Assembly: GCA_045647745.1 (NCBI GenBank)
Contig: JAZRMQ010000050.1
Coordinates: 1 to 28,887, forward strand
From: HGM04593 sp045647745
Lineage (GTDB): Bacteria > Bacteroidota > Bacteroidia > Bacteroidales > Bacteroidaceae
DNA length: 28,887 nt
Direction: 5' to 3'
Shown: piece after piece, positions 8,485 through 17,642 of the stretch
How positions within the stretch are numbered: position 1 is the first letter of the stretch
Layout of the letters: every line of letters starts with the position of its first letter
The notes under the pieces: generated by a model
Seen by the model: the letters and a program-made list of their open reading frames with translations, nothing else
Databases searched by the model: none
What the model was told of the DNA's origin: nothing
Program-made: the position numbers and the translations under genes

Positions 8485-10161
8485 ATGAAAAAAGCTATTA
8501 TACTTATTTCGGCATTGACTCTGTCGGGAACCATCTGGGCGCAGACAGACAACAAAAATGCTGTGGTAAACGTGGAGAACGACTACAACCCCGAGGTTGT
8601 TGAGGTGACAAAAAAGAATTTCACCCCATCGGACGAGACAAAGGCAAACACCACACCAAAGGCTCTGGTCTTTTCAACAACAGGCAAAGCCTATAATGGT
8701 TTCAGCAGCGAGAGGGATATAAAAGATGCGCTGCCACAAAAAGACAAGCCCTTCCCGGGATATGCTCGCGTGGGCTATGGCCTCACCAATGACATTGATG
8801 CAAAGGTTGCCTATCGCTTGGGAGTGGGCAAGAACGGAGCATTGAAGGCATACGCCGGCTTCGACGGCTACAAAAGCAATAGAGAGCACCTTTGGAGCAC
8901 TCCTGCGCAACCATTGGAGTGGAATTCACGCCTGTTCAAGACTTTGGCCGGCTTTGGTTACTCTCATCGCTTCAAGGCATTAACCGTGGGCATTGACGGG
9001 AGCTTCAACAACAACGTATTCAACTACCAAAGCAACAACACCCCGATAGCAGGCTACACCGACAAACAGAGTGGGCAGAACTACAAACTGGCAATCAATG
9101 GTGCATCGACCTTGCAGGGTGCTTTCTCTTTCAATTTCAAGGGCGATTTTGAGTATATTTCACGCAACTATTTATTGGGCGAGAAGGCAAGATTGGGCGA
9201 AGGCCGCTACGGAGTTGGTGCCGGCTTTGGCTACGAGGTGCTGTCGAAATATGTAAACAATTTTGGTATCGACCTAAACTTTGATGCGTTCACATACAAC
9301 AGCACTCTAAAGAACAGCAACAAGGGCTACAACGACTATTTTTCGATAGACATTGACCCGTACACCACGCTGAAATTCGGCAAATGGATGCTGAGAGCCG
9401 GGCTCAAGATGAATATCATCACACGTGGCGAGGGCGCTTTTGCCATTGCTCCCGATATTAGGACCGAGTGCAATCTATTGGAAAATATAACCTTTTATAG
9501 CAGCGTCACCGGTGGCAGAACAAACAACAGCCTTGCCAAGCTGGAGAGCATCACTCCTTATTGGGGAGTCTCAAAAGATGGCAATGCAAGGCTCAAGCCC
9601 ACATACAAGATTGTAGATGTCAACGTTGGCAGCCGAATAACATTTGAGCCGTTATCGATGGAGGTGAGTGCCGGATACGCCTACACACAAGACGACCTTC
9701 TTGAGACAATGCTGCACGAGGCCGACACAATCACCCCGCTGTTGTTTGTGAACTTTGAGCAGGATAACACTCACCACGCATACGCAGCTTTGCGTCTGGG
9801 ATGCGACCTGCGCAGTTGGGTAAAGCTATCGGCCGATGCAAGATATGATTTCTGGAGCTGTGGAAACGAAAATCTGCTGATGATGAAGCCGCAGATTACT
9901 GTCGATGCAAATGCCGAGGCTAGAATCATCGAGCATCTGACAATGCGAGTGGGATATAACTTTACACGCTACACAAAAGGTGGTACTTTGGGCAGGCTGA
10001 AAAACAAGAACGACCTTTATGCACGTGTCAGCTACCAAATTACCAAGCGTTACGGCGCGTATATACAGGGAAACAACCTGCTCAACTGCAAATATTTCGA
10101 CTATGCGGGATACGTTACACGCGGCATCAGAGGTTCATTGGGAGTAACGGTGAATTTCTGA
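8485..10161 (+). CDS. Outer-membrane beta-barrel protein, TonB-receptor-like without plug
   Basis: The ATG at 8485 gives 558 residues; a GTG one codon earlier is less likely. A signal peptide (MKKAIILISALTLSGTIWAQ) is followed by a short region of about 60 residues rich in charged and polar residues. The rest alternates amphipathic beta-strands (YARVGYGLTNDIDAKVAYRLGVG, MRVGYNFTRYTKGG). It ends in the aromatic C-terminal strand GSLGVTVNF, the usual signal for the BAM complex. The strand pattern resembles the C-terminal barrel of TonB-dependent receptors, but I see no plug domain or TonB box. It may therefore be a porin-like or structural barrel. It closely follows the TPR gene and a strong terminator follows it, so the two are one transcription unit. 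Confidence 0.82.
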   Translation: MKKAIILISALTLSGTIWAQTDNKNAVVNVENDYNPEVVEVTKKNFTPSDETKANTTPKALVFSTTGKAYNGFSSERDIKDALPQKDKPFPGYARVGYGLTNDIDAKVAYRLGVGKNGALKAYAGFDGYKSNREHLWSTPAQPLEWNSRLFKTLAGFGYSHRFKALTVGIDGSFNNNVFNYQSNNTPIAGYTDKQSGQNYKLAINGASTLQGAFSFNFKGDFEYISRNYLLGEKARLGEGRYGVGAGFGYEVLSKYVNNFGIDLNFDAFTYNSTLKNSNKGYNDYFSIDIDPYTTLKFGKWMLRAGLKMNIITRGEGAFAIAPDIRTECNLLENITFYSSVTGGRTNNSLAKLESITPYWGVSKDGNARLKPTYKIVDVNVGSRITFEPLSMEVSAGYAYTQDDLLETMLHEADTITPLLFVNFEQDNTHHAYAALRLGCDLRSWVKLSADARYDFWSCGNENLLMMKPQITVDANAEARIIEHLTMRVGYNFTRYTKGGTLGRLKNKNDLYARVSYQITKRYGAYIQGNNLLNCKYFDYAGYVTRGIRGSLGVTVNF

Positions 10162-10192
10162 CGAGAGGGTGCTTGACAAAGGAAAATACTAC

Positions 10193-10222
10193 AAGAGGCC
10201 GCTAAAATTTTAGCGGCCTCTT
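10193..10222 (+). terminator. Perfect 30-nt palindrome, terminator of the Nudix-TPR-barrel unit
   Basis: AAGAGGCCGCTAAAA (10193-10207) is followed directly by its exact complement (10208-10222), starting 32 nt after the barrel stop codon. It has a GC-rich lower stem and an A/T-rich tip, but only a short T-poor tail. The gap 10162-10475 also holds the topA promoter; I see no real gene in it. Confidence 0.8.
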
Positions 10223-10439
10223 ATCTTATGACAGATGCAACAAAAGCTCGCAAGATGCAAAAAGCGCCGTTCACCAACTTTGTTAATTGGGATTTTCGGG
10301 CAAAGCGTAACGCTGAAACACGCAATTCAGCATCTTCTTTTTTTCTCCTATTTAAAATAATATATTATTTTAGGGAAAAAGCTCCAATTTTCTTTTCATT
10401 TTTTTCGTTTTTTTGATTTTAATATACGGGAAACTTTTC

Positions 10440-10447
10440 TACTTTTG
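10440..10447 (+). promoter_or_regulatory. Bacteroidota -7 box for topA
   Basis: TACTTTTG fits TAnnTTTG exactly. A TTTTG at 10411-10415 lies 24 nt upstream, a little beyond the ideal spacing. Transcription would start near 10454, downstream of the upstream in-frame start at 10413. This supports the ATG at 10476 as the true topA start. Confidence 0.6.
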
Positions 10448-10475
10448 CGGCAAAATTGAAACGTATTTCAGCGCT

Positions 10476-12812
10476 ATGCAGAAAAATTTAGTAATAGTTG
10501 AGTCTCCTGCCAAGGCAAAGACAATTGAGAAATTTCTTGGTAAGGAGTACAAAGTTTTGTCCAGCTACGGACACATTTGTGATTTAAAGAAAAAGGAGTT
10601 CAGTATAAACACCGAGACTTTTGAACCGCTTTATGAGATTCCTGCCGAGAAGGAGAAGCTTGTAAACAGCCTCAGAAGCGAGGTGAAAAAGGCCGAGATG
10701 GTGTGGCTCGCATCCGATGAGGACCGCGAGGGAGAGGCTATCAGCTGGCATCTGTTCACCGAGCTTGGACTAACACCCGAAAAGAGTAAACGCATAGTTT
10801 TTCACGAGATTACCAAGAACGCCATTCAGGCTGCCATTGAGAACCCGAGAGAGATTGACATTAACCTAGTATATGCACAGCAGGCACGTCGCGTGCTCGA
10901 CCGCATTGTTGGTTTTAAGCTATCGCCGGTGTTGTGGCGCAAGGTTAAGCCGGCACTCTCGGCCGGCCGTGTGCAGAGCGTTACCGTGAGATTGATTGTT
11001 GAACGCGAACGCGAGATAAACAAGTTTGTCAGTGAGAGCGGCTACCGAGTGACTGCACAATTTGAGCTGCCAAATGAGGATGGCGAGAATAATATCCTGA
11101 ACACAGAGCTATCAAAACGTTTCAAGACAAAAGAGGAGGCCGAGGCTTTTCTTGCATCGTGCAAAGAGTCGACTTTCACCATTGAGGAGGTAAGCACCAA
11201 GCCTTTGAAAAAGAGCCCTGCCGCACCATTCACCACATCAACATTGCAACAGGAGGCCGCGCGCAAATTGGGCTTCACCGTATCGCAGACAATGATGGTG
11301 GCGCAGAGATTATACGAATCGGGATATATCACATATATGCGTACCGACTCGGTAAACCTTTCATCTTTGTGCATTGGTTCGTGCAAAGAGGTTGTTACCG
11401 AGATGTTTGGCAAGGAATATCACAAGAGCCGCAACTATGCCACACGCACAAAGGGTGCACAGGAGGCTCACGAGGCTATACGCCCAACATTTATGAGCAA
11501 CGCAACCATTGAGGGAACAGTGCCCGAGAAGAGATTGTACGAGCTTATTTGGAAACGCACCTGCGCCTCACAGATGGCCGATGCTCAGGTTGAAAAGACA
11601 ACCGTCAATATATCTATAAGCGGACACAGCGAGATATTTGTGGCAACCGGCGAGGTTACTGTTTTTGATGGTTTCATCAAGGTTTATCGCGAGAGCACCG
11701 ACGATGAGAATACCGGCGATTTGCCCGCAATTCCGGCTGTACACAAGGGCGACCAGCTCACCACAAAGGAGATTGTGGCAACAGAGCGCTTTACACAGCA
11801 CCAGCCACGATACACCGAGGCAAGCCTTGTGCGCAAGCTCGAGGAGCTTGGCATTGGCCGCCCATCTACATACGCTCCAACTATCAGCACAATACAGCAA
11901 CGCGGATATGTTGAAAAGGGCAACAAGCCCGGCGAGACACGCAAATACAATATCATCACACTAAAGAATGGCAAGATAACAACCAAAGAGGGCAAAGAGA
12001 GCGTTGGCGCTGAAAAAGCCAAGCTGTTGCCAACCGATATTGGTATTGTTGTCAACGACTTTTTGTTCGAGTATTTCCCCGAGATTATGGACTACAACTT
12101 TACCGCAACAGTGGAAAAGGAGTTTGACGAGATTGCCGATGGAAAAAGACATTGGGCCGACCACATCTCGGTGTTCTACAAAGAGTTTGAGCCAAAAGTG
12201 GACAGCATCATACAGACAAAGAAGGAGCACAAGGTTGGCGAGCGAGTGCTTGGCAACGACCCTGCGAGCGGCAAGCCCGTATCGGTAAAAATCGGCCGTT
12301 TCGGCCCCATTGTGCAGATTGGCTCGGCAAGCGACGAGGAGAAGCCTCGCTTTGCACAGATGAAGCCCGGACAGACACTGGAGACTATTACTCTTGAAGA
12401 GGCTCTTGGCCTGTTCAGCTTGCCACGCACGCTGGGTGAACTTGACGGACAGACAATAACAATAGGCGCCGGACGCTTTGGAGCATATATCAAGTTCGGC
12501 GACGCATATATCTCACTGCCAAAGACCTTTGACCCGCTCACAGTCTCGCTCGAGGAGGCTACAGAGCTCATTGAGGCAAAGCGCAAGAGCGAGGCCGAGA
12601 GAATAATAAAGACCTTTGAGGAGGAGAGCGAGCTGCAGGTTCTGAACGGACGCTTTGGCCCTTACATTGCCTACAAGGGAAGCAACTACAAGCTGCCAAA
12701 GAGTGTAACACCGGCCGAACTCACATTGCAGGAGTGCCTAGAGATTGTGAACAAACAACAGGAGGGCGGCAAGGCTCCTGCCAAGAAAAGATATACAAAG
12801 AAGAGCAAATGA
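10476..12812 (+). CDS. topA: DNA topoisomerase I
   Basis: This type IA topoisomerase (778 residues) relaxes negative supercoils. The N-terminus (MQKNLVIVESPAKAKTIEKFLG) starts the Toprim domain, with the acidic motif SDEDREGEAISWHL near residue 80. The core carries the catalytic tyrosine Y287 in YITYMRTDSVNLS, and PSTYAPTISTIQQRGYV further on. The C-terminus has repeated GRFGPIV/GRFGAYI/GRFGPYIAYKG modules in place of the Cys4 zinc ribbons of enterobacterial TopA, as is common in this phylum. It ends in a lysine-rich tail (KKRYTKKSK). The frame is open back to 10413, but the promoter and conserved start favour 10476. The stop overlaps the aroK start by four bases. Confidence 0.97.
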   Translation: MQKNLVIVESPAKAKTIEKFLGKEYKVLSSYGHICDLKKKEFSINTETFEPLYEIPAEKEKLVNSLRSEVKKAEMVWLASDEDREGEAISWHLFTELGLTPEKSKRIVFHEITKNAIQAAIENPREIDINLVYAQQARRVLDRIVGFKLSPVLWRKVKPALSAGRVQSVTVRLIVEREREINKFVSESGYRVTAQFELPNEDGENNILNTELSKRFKTKEEAEAFLASCKESTFTIEEVSTKPLKKSPAAPFTTSTLQQEAARKLGFTVSQTMMVAQRLYESGYITYMRTDSVNLSSLCIGSCKEVVTEMFGKEYHKSRNYATRTKGAQEAHEAIRPTFMSNATIEGTVPEKRLYELIWKRTCASQMADAQVEKTTVNISISGHSEIFVATGEVTVFDGFIKVYRESTDDENTGDLPAIPAVHKGDQLTTKEIVATERFTQHQPRYTEASLVRKLEELGIGRPSTYAPTISTIQQRGYVEKGNKPGETRKYNIITLKNGKITTKEGKESVGAEKAKLLPTDIGIVVNDFLFEYFPEIMDYNFTATVEKEFDEIADGKRHWADHISVFYKEFEPKVDSIIQTKKEHKVGERVLGNDPASGKPVSVKIGRFGPIVQIGSASDEEKPRFAQMKPGQTLETITLEEALGLFSLPRTLGELDGQTITIGAGRFGAYIKFGDAYISLPKTFDPLTVSLEEATELIEAKRKSEAERIIKTFEEESELQVLNGRFGPYIAYKGSNYKLPKSVTPAELTLQECLEIVNKQQEGGKAPAKKRYTKKSK

Positions 12813-13336
12813 CACGCATATTCCTGATAGGATATATGGGCTCGGGCAAGACAACGCTCGGCCGTGCTCTTGCCAACGAGATTGGGGTGCCGTTCATTGA
12901 CCTCGACCACTACATTGAAAAGCGCTACTGCAAGACTATCGCGCAACTGTTTGCCGAGAAAGGCGAAGAGGGGTTCCGCGAGATTGAGCGCAGAGTGTTA
13001 CACGAGGTTGGCGAGTTTGAGGATGTGATAATATCCACCGGAGGGGGAACACCCTGCTTCTTCGACAATATCGAATATATGAACAGGCAGGGCACAACAG
13101 TTCATCTTGACGTGCCGGTGGAGAGGCTTTTCATCAGGTTGAGCATTGCTCGCAGCAAACGCCCTCTGATAAAAGACAAGAACGACGAGGAGCTAAGGAA
13201 CTTTATTGTCGAGCAGCTTGACAAACGCGCGCCCCACTACAGCAAGGCGCAATATCGGTTCAGAGCCGACAAACTCGAGGATATTACGCAGGTAAAGGCT
13301 TCGGTCGATGCGTTCCGCCACGAGTTTAGAGTATAA
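12809..13336 (+). CDS. aroK: Shikimate kinase
   Basis: The enzyme phosphorylates shikimate to shikimate 3-phosphate in the chorismate pathway. The 175-residue protein shows the Walker A motif GYMGSGKT (residues 8-15), the shikimate-binding FIDLDHYIE, GFREIERRVL with the shikimate-contacting arginine, the ISTGGGTPCF loop, and a lid-type arginine in ARSKRPLI. The length is normal for the family. I use the ATG at 12809, which overlaps the topA stop as ATGA; the in-frame upstream extension to 12734 lies inside topA and lacks family resemblance. It is translationally coupled to topA, a pairing with no obvious metabolic logic. Confidence 0.95.
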   Translation: MTRIFLIGYMGSGKTTLGRALANEIGVPFIDLDHYIEKRYCKTIAQLFAEKGEEGFREIERRVLHEVGEFEDVIISTGGGTPCFFDNIEYMNRQGTTVHLDVPVERLFIRLSIARSKRPLIKDKNDEELRNFIVEQLDKRAPHYSKAQYRFRADKLEDITQVKASVDAFRHEFRV

Positions 13337-13392
13337 AACACAAAAAAAGGAGAGACAAAACCATTAATAACCCGACATCAAACACCACGAAA

Positions 13393-15288
13393 ATGAAAAA
13401 ATGGCGCATTGAGGACTCGGAGGATCTCTACAACATCAATGGTTGGGGAGCATCCTATTTCAGCATCAACGAAAAAGGTCACGTTGCTGTAACACCTAAA
13501 AAGGACAGTGTACAGATTGACCTAAAGGAGTTAATGGACGAATTGCAGCTACGCGACGTGGCTGCTCCGGTGCTTTTACGTTTCCCGGACATTCTTGACA
13601 ACCGCATTGAGAAGATTGCCGGCTGTTTCAAGATTGCAGCCGAGGAGTATAACTACAAGGGCGAGAATTTTATTGTTTACCCCATAAAGGTGAACCAGAT
13701 GCGCCCTGTTGTCGAGGAGATTACGAGCCACGGCAAACGTTATAATATTGGCCTCGAGGCCGGTTCAAAGCCCGAGCTGCACGCAGTCATTGCAATGAAC
13801 ACCGACAGCGACTCACTCATCATCTGCAACGGCTACAAGGACGATAGCTACATTGAGCTTGCTCTCTTGGCACAGAAGATGGGACGTCACATTTATCTTG
13901 TGGTAGAAAAACTGAACGAGCTGAAACGCATTGCAAAGATTGGCAAACGCCTTGGTGTGCGCCCCAATATCGGCATACGCATCAAGCTGGCCTCTGAGGG
14001 CAGCGGCAAGTGGGAAGAGAGCGGTGGCGACGCAAGCAAGTTCGGACTCACATCGAGTGAGCTGCTCGAGGCGCTTGAAATTCTTGAGAAATACGATATA
14101 AAGGATTGTCTGCGACTGATACATTTCCACATTGGCAGTCAAGTGACACGCATCCGCCACATAAAGACCGCTTTGCGCGAGGCTTCGCAGTTCTACGTTC
14201 AGTTGCGCAAGTTGGGATACAACATTGAGTTCACCGATATTGGCGGTGGCTTGGGTGTTGACTACGATGGCACACGCTCATCGAGCAGCGAGAGTAGCGT
14301 AAACTACTCTATTCAGGAGTATGTGAACGATGCCATCTACACAATGGTTGACGCGGCCGACAAGAATGGTATCCCCCACCCCAATATCATCACCGAGAGT
14401 GGCCGTTCGGTATCGGCGCACCACGCTGTGTTGATTTTCGAGGTTCTTGAGACGGCAGCCCTGCCACAGATGGACGAAGATTGGGAGGTTGCAGCCGGTG
14501 ACCACGAGCTTGCTAAAGAGCTGTACAAAATTTGGTGCGAGCTCGACCAACGCACAATGCTCGAGTCACTGCACGACGCACAGCAGATACGAGAGGAGGC
14601 GCTTGAACTCTTTAGCCACGGTATTGTTGACCTGAAAACTCGCGCACAAATTGAGAGTATGTTCTGGAGCGTAACACGCGAAATACTTGCCATTGCAAAG
14701 ACAATGAAGCACGTCCCCGACGATTTCCGCAAGCTGCCCAAGCTGCTTGCCGACAAATATTTCTGCAATTTCTCGCTGTTCCAGAGCTTGCCCGACAGCT
14801 GGGGTATCGACCAGTTCTTCCCCATTATGCCGATACACCGCCTCGACGAGCGCCCCGACCGCAGTTGTACCATACAGGATATGACTTGCGACAGTGATGG
14901 CAAGATAACAGATTTTATCAACTACAACAGCAAGGCCGACTCGTTGAAGGTGCACCGTGTAAAATCGAATGAGCCCTACTATTTGGGAGTGTTCCTCGTG
15001 GGTGCTTATCAGGAGATTTTGGGCGATATGCACAATCTCTTCGGCGACACTAACGCTGTTCACGTGAGCGTTGACGAAGAGGGTTACCACATTGACAAAA
15101 TCATTGATGGTGAGACAATTGCCGACGTGCTCGACTATGTGCAGTATGATGCTCGCAAATTGGTGCGCACACTCGAACGCTGGGTGACAAGCGCTGTTAA
15201 AGAGGGCCGTATCACACTCGAGGAGGGCAAAGAGTTCTTGTCGAACTACCGCTCGGGATTGTATGGTTATACGTATCTTGACTATTGA
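13393..15288 (+). CDS. speA: Biosynthetic arginine decarboxylase
   Basis: This PLP enzyme makes agmatine from arginine, the first step of the agmatine route to putrescine and spermidine. At 631 residues it has the usual SpeA length. The N-terminal start (WRIEDSEDLYNINGWGASYFSIN) is characteristic. The PLP lysine is K99 in VYPIKVNQMRPV. The barrel carries LIHFHIGSQV and FTDIGGGLGVDYDG, and the catalytic cysteine is C499 in MTCDSDGKITDF. It is cytoplasmic, with no signal peptide, unlike some exported enterobacterial versions. The gap from aroK is 56 bp with no clear promoter, and it shares a base with argB downstream (TGATG). Confidence 0.97.
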   Translation: MKKWRIEDSEDLYNINGWGASYFSINEKGHVAVTPKKDSVQIDLKELMDELQLRDVAAPVLLRFPDILDNRIEKIAGCFKIAAEEYNYKGENFIVYPIKVNQMRPVVEEITSHGKRYNIGLEAGSKPELHAVIAMNTDSDSLIICNGYKDDSYIELALLAQKMGRHIYLVVEKLNELKRIAKIGKRLGVRPNIGIRIKLASEGSGKWEESGGDASKFGLTSSELLEALEILEKYDIKDCLRLIHFHIGSQVTRIRHIKTALREASQFYVQLRKLGYNIEFTDIGGGLGVDYDGTRSSSSESSVNYSIQEYVNDAIYTMVDAADKNGIPHPNIITESGRSVSAHHAVLIFEVLETAALPQMDEDWEVAAGDHELAKELYKIWCELDQRTMLESLHDAQQIREEALELFSHGIVDLKTRAQIESMFWSVTREILAIAKTMKHVPDDFRKLPKLLADKYFCNFSLFQSLPDSWGIDQFFPIMPIHRLDERPDRSCTIQDMTCDSDGKITDFINYNSKADSLKVHRVKSNEPYYLGVFLVGAYQEILGDMHNLFGDTNAVHVSVDEEGYHIDKIIDGETIADVLDYVQYDARKLVRTLERWVTSAVKEGRITLEEGKEFLSNYRSGLYGYTYLDY

Positions 15289-16061
15289 TGAGAGAGAAAA
15301 TCACCATTATAAAGGTTGGAGGAAAAATTGTTGAGGAGACTGCTTCGTTGGCAGCTCTCCTCGACCGTTTTGCCGCCATTGATGGGCGCAAAGTGCTCAT
15401 ACACGGCGGAGGCCGCTCGGCTACACGAATTGCCGAACAGCTTGGCATTGAGAGCAAAATGATTGACGGCCGACGTATTACCGACGAGGAGACTCTGAAG
15501 GTTGTTACAATGGTTTACGGCGGGCTTGTCAACAAGAATATTGTTGCCGGATTGCAGGCGCGTGGAGTGAATGCGCTAGGGCTCACCGGCGCCGATTGCA
15601 ATATCATCAGAGCACATAAGCGCCCTGTAAAAAGCATTGATTATGGTTTTGTGGGCGACGTTGAGAAGGCCGACGGCGATATGCTGTCGAGACTCATCGA
15701 GCAGGGAATTACCCCCATCGTGGCACCGCTGACACACGACGGCAAAGGCTCTATCCTGAACACTAATGCCGACACAATGGCTGCCGAAACAGCAAAGGCG
15801 CTAGCAAAGATATATGACACAACGCTGATATACTGCTTTGAGCTCCCCGGTGTAATGCGTAACCCCGACGATGCCAATAGCCTCATTGCCACAATCACCG
15901 GCGAGAGCTACAAGAACCTGCTTGCCGACGGCACCATCAACGGCGGTATGATTCCAAAGATGGAGAATGCTTTTAACGCCATAGAAAACGGCGTGTCAAA
16001 GGTTATCATCACAAAGGCCGATGCAATAGACGGCACACAAGGTACACACATCATTGCATAA
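15288..16061 (+). CDS. argB: Acetylglutamate (or succinylglutamate) kinase
   Basis: This amino-acid-kinase-fold enzyme phosphorylates N-acylated glutamate, the second step of arginine synthesis. Its 257 residues fit the family. Visible motifs are IIKVGGKIVE, VLIHGGGRSATRIAEQLG, MVYGGLVNKNIVAGL, GLTGADCNII, ILNTNADTMAAETAKAL and GGMIPKMENAFNAIENGV. The ATG at 15288 shares its A with the speA stop; a TTG one codon earlier is less likely. It directly follows speA, pairing a step that makes arginine with one that uses it. Some Bacteroidales use N-succinyl rather than N-acetyl intermediates, so the natural substrate is uncertain. Confidence 0.93.
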   Translation: MREKITIIKVGGKIVEETASLAALLDRFAAIDGRKVLIHGGGRSATRIAEQLGIESKMIDGRRITDEETLKVVTMVYGGLVNKNIVAGLQARGVNALGLTGADCNIIRAHKRPVKSIDYGFVGDVEKADGDMLSRLIEQGITPIVAPLTHDGKGSILNTNADTMAAETAKALAKIYDTTLIYCFELPGVMRNPDDANSLIATITGESYKNLLADGTINGGMIPKMENAFNAIENGVSKVIITKADAIDGTQGTHIIA

Positions 16062-16064
16062 GAG

Positions 16065-16775
16065 ATGAAGCTCATCAAGAGCATAATAACGCATCCTCAA
16101 TGGGGCACAATATTTGTGACGCGCAACCCAAGAGCGCGTCGCATCATTTTGCGTTCACGCCCCGACGGGATATACGTCACCGCCCCCACATTCGCCACAA
16201 AAAATGAGATTGAGAGCGCCATCAGCCACTGCGTTCCCAAACTGATGCAGAGAAGACCGCAAGGCAAAGCTGCGGCGATAGACAGGAGCTACAAGATTGA
16301 GAGCGACAATTTCACGTTCCGCATAGAGGAACACAACGCCGAGGTTTTTCAAATAAAGCACAAAGGGAAAGAGGCTCTTCTGCTGTGCCCTGCCGGAACA
16401 GACTATAACACAGAGAAGATGCAGGGTTGGCTGCGCAAAGCCGTAACAACAGCCCTGACACACCACGCAAAGGTGCTGTTGCCACAACGATTGAAAGCCC
16501 TTGCCACAGAAAAAGGGTTCAAATATGAGCGTTGCACTGTCCGCGACGTACACAGCCGCTGGGGCAGTTGCAACACAAAGGGAAGCATCAGCCTCAGCAT
16601 ATACCTTATGCTGCTACCCAACGAGCTTGTGGATTATGTTTTACTGCACGAGTTGTGCCACACCATTGAAATGAACCACAGCGACAAATTCTGGGCTCTT
16701 ATGGACAAGGTTGTTGCTCCGGCAAAAGCAAAGGAGCTGCGCAAGAGGCTGAAAGAGCACAGCCCCAACTTCTAA
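16065..16775 (+). CDS. YgjP-like M48-type metallopeptidase (DUF45)
   Basis: This 236-residue cytoplasmic protein carries the zinc site H195-E196-L-C-H199 followed by H205 in NHSDKFW, the HExxH...H arrangement of the YgjP/DUF45 (WLM/SprT-like) group. Also typical are RSRPDGIYVTAP near the N-terminus and VHSRWGSCNTKGSISLSIYLMLLP just before the active site. Physiological substrates of this group are poorly known. It starts three bases after the argB stop and so ends the topA-to-argB transcription unit. Its stop codon overlaps the stop of the convergent CPBP gene by four bases, leaving no room for a dedicated terminator. Confidence 0.88.
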   Translation: MKLIKSIITHPQWGTIFVTRNPRARRIILRSRPDGIYVTAPTFATKNEIESAISHCVPKLMQRRPQGKAAAIDRSYKIESDNFTFRIEEHNAEVFQIKHKGKEALLLCPAGTDYNTEKMQGWLRKAVTTALTHHAKVLLPQRLKALATEKGFKYERCTVRDVHSRWGSCNTKGSISLSIYLMLLPNELVDYVLLHELCHTIEMNHSDKFWALMDKVVAPAKAKELRKRLKEHSPNF

Positions 16776-17629
16776 AATTCTGTTTTCTCCCCCACCGGTG
16801 GCACTGCTTTATTTAGCTGAGTCGCAAGATAGAGCGACAGCAGGGCAAAGAGCAAAAAACCGGTAATGCCTATACTACTCTCAGCAACAGCTTGCTCTTC
16901 ACCGGCACCAAAAACAATAGTTGTCACCACTGCCAACGAGTTATTAAGCACGTGCCCTACAATAACCGACAACAGGCTGCCTGTGCGGTAATATATCCAT
17001 CCAAAAACAATGCCCAAGAGTGTTGCATACACAATTTGAACGGGGTTAAAATGGAAAATGCCGAACACCAACGCCGCCACGATTATTGCCGGCCAAGGAC
17101 GACCAAAAAGACGTATCAAAGCACCTTGTATTGCTCCACGGAAAAGCACCTCTTCGAGTAGTGGCGCCAAAAAAGCTAACCCCACAACGCCCAGAGCATT
17201 GCGCGAAAGCCCCGAGAATATATCGGTGAGATTATCCTCGAGCGGAAACCATTGGACAAAGATATTAAGGGCGAACATTGATGAAAATACAAGCAGCGTA
17301 GATATCAGCAACGGCCTTGGCGCAACCGAACGCAAAAGCCCCCAGCGCAGTTTATAAAAACCGGTAAAATGGATAAAAAACAACATTGAAAGTGCCGACA
17401 GGAATATTCCCAAAGCCCTCGCGTTTACCATACAGGCGGCAAGAGCAGTATTCTCGCTCGAGTGCTGTATCTCCCCAATAAGCTCAAGACTTTCCGCCGG
17501 AAGAGTGCCCGCAGACACGCCGACAGAGATAAACAGAACGGCCGACAATGTCACAAACAGCAGCTGTAACAGATAATAGACAACCAACAGCAAAGCTATT
17601 GCAGCAAAAACCTTCAATGTTTTTTTCAT
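16772..17629 (-). CDS. CPBP family intramembrane metalloprotease
   Basis: This 285-residue integral membrane protein has the CAAX-protease/bacteriocin-processing (Abi) motifs: E159-E160-V-L-F-R164 (PLLEEVLFRGA), H193 in FGIFHFNPVQ, and H226...N229-N230 in VGHVLNNSLAV. About eight hydrophobic segments can be picked out, the first at residues 5-35. Family members cleave near or within membranes and have been tied to bacteriocin self-immunity or protein maturation; no substrate can be inferred here. I use the ATG at 17629 (MKKTLKVFAAIALLL) rather than the in-frame extension to 17674, which overlaps ribF. It starts 13 bases after the ribF stop, as last gene of the HAD-ribF-CPBP unit. Confidence 0.9.
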   Translation of the reverse strand: MKKTLKVFAAIALLLVVYYLLQLLFVTLSAVLFISVGVSAGTLPAESLELIGEIQHSSENTALAACMVNARALGIFLSALSMLFFIHFTGFYKLRWGLLRSVAPRPLLISTLLVFSSMFALNIFVQWFPLEDNLTDIFSGLSRNALGVVGLAFLAPLLEEVLFRGAIQGALIRLFGRPWPAIIVAALVFGIFHFNPVQIVYATLLGIVFGWIYYRTGSLLSVIVGHVLNNSLAVVTTIVFGAGEEQAVAESSIGITGFLLFALLSLYLATQLNKAVPPVGEKTEF

Positions 17630-17642
17630 ATATGTAAATAGA

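Noticed and set aside
10228..10416. A 62-codon plus-strand ORF between the palindrome and topA
   Set aside because: It covers the topA control region, ends in a run of Phe codons from a T-rich tract, and resembles no protein family I know.
14337..15090. Minus-strand ORFs opposite speA
   Set aside because: Antisense shadows of a conserved enzyme, with Ser- or Val-rich nonsense translations.
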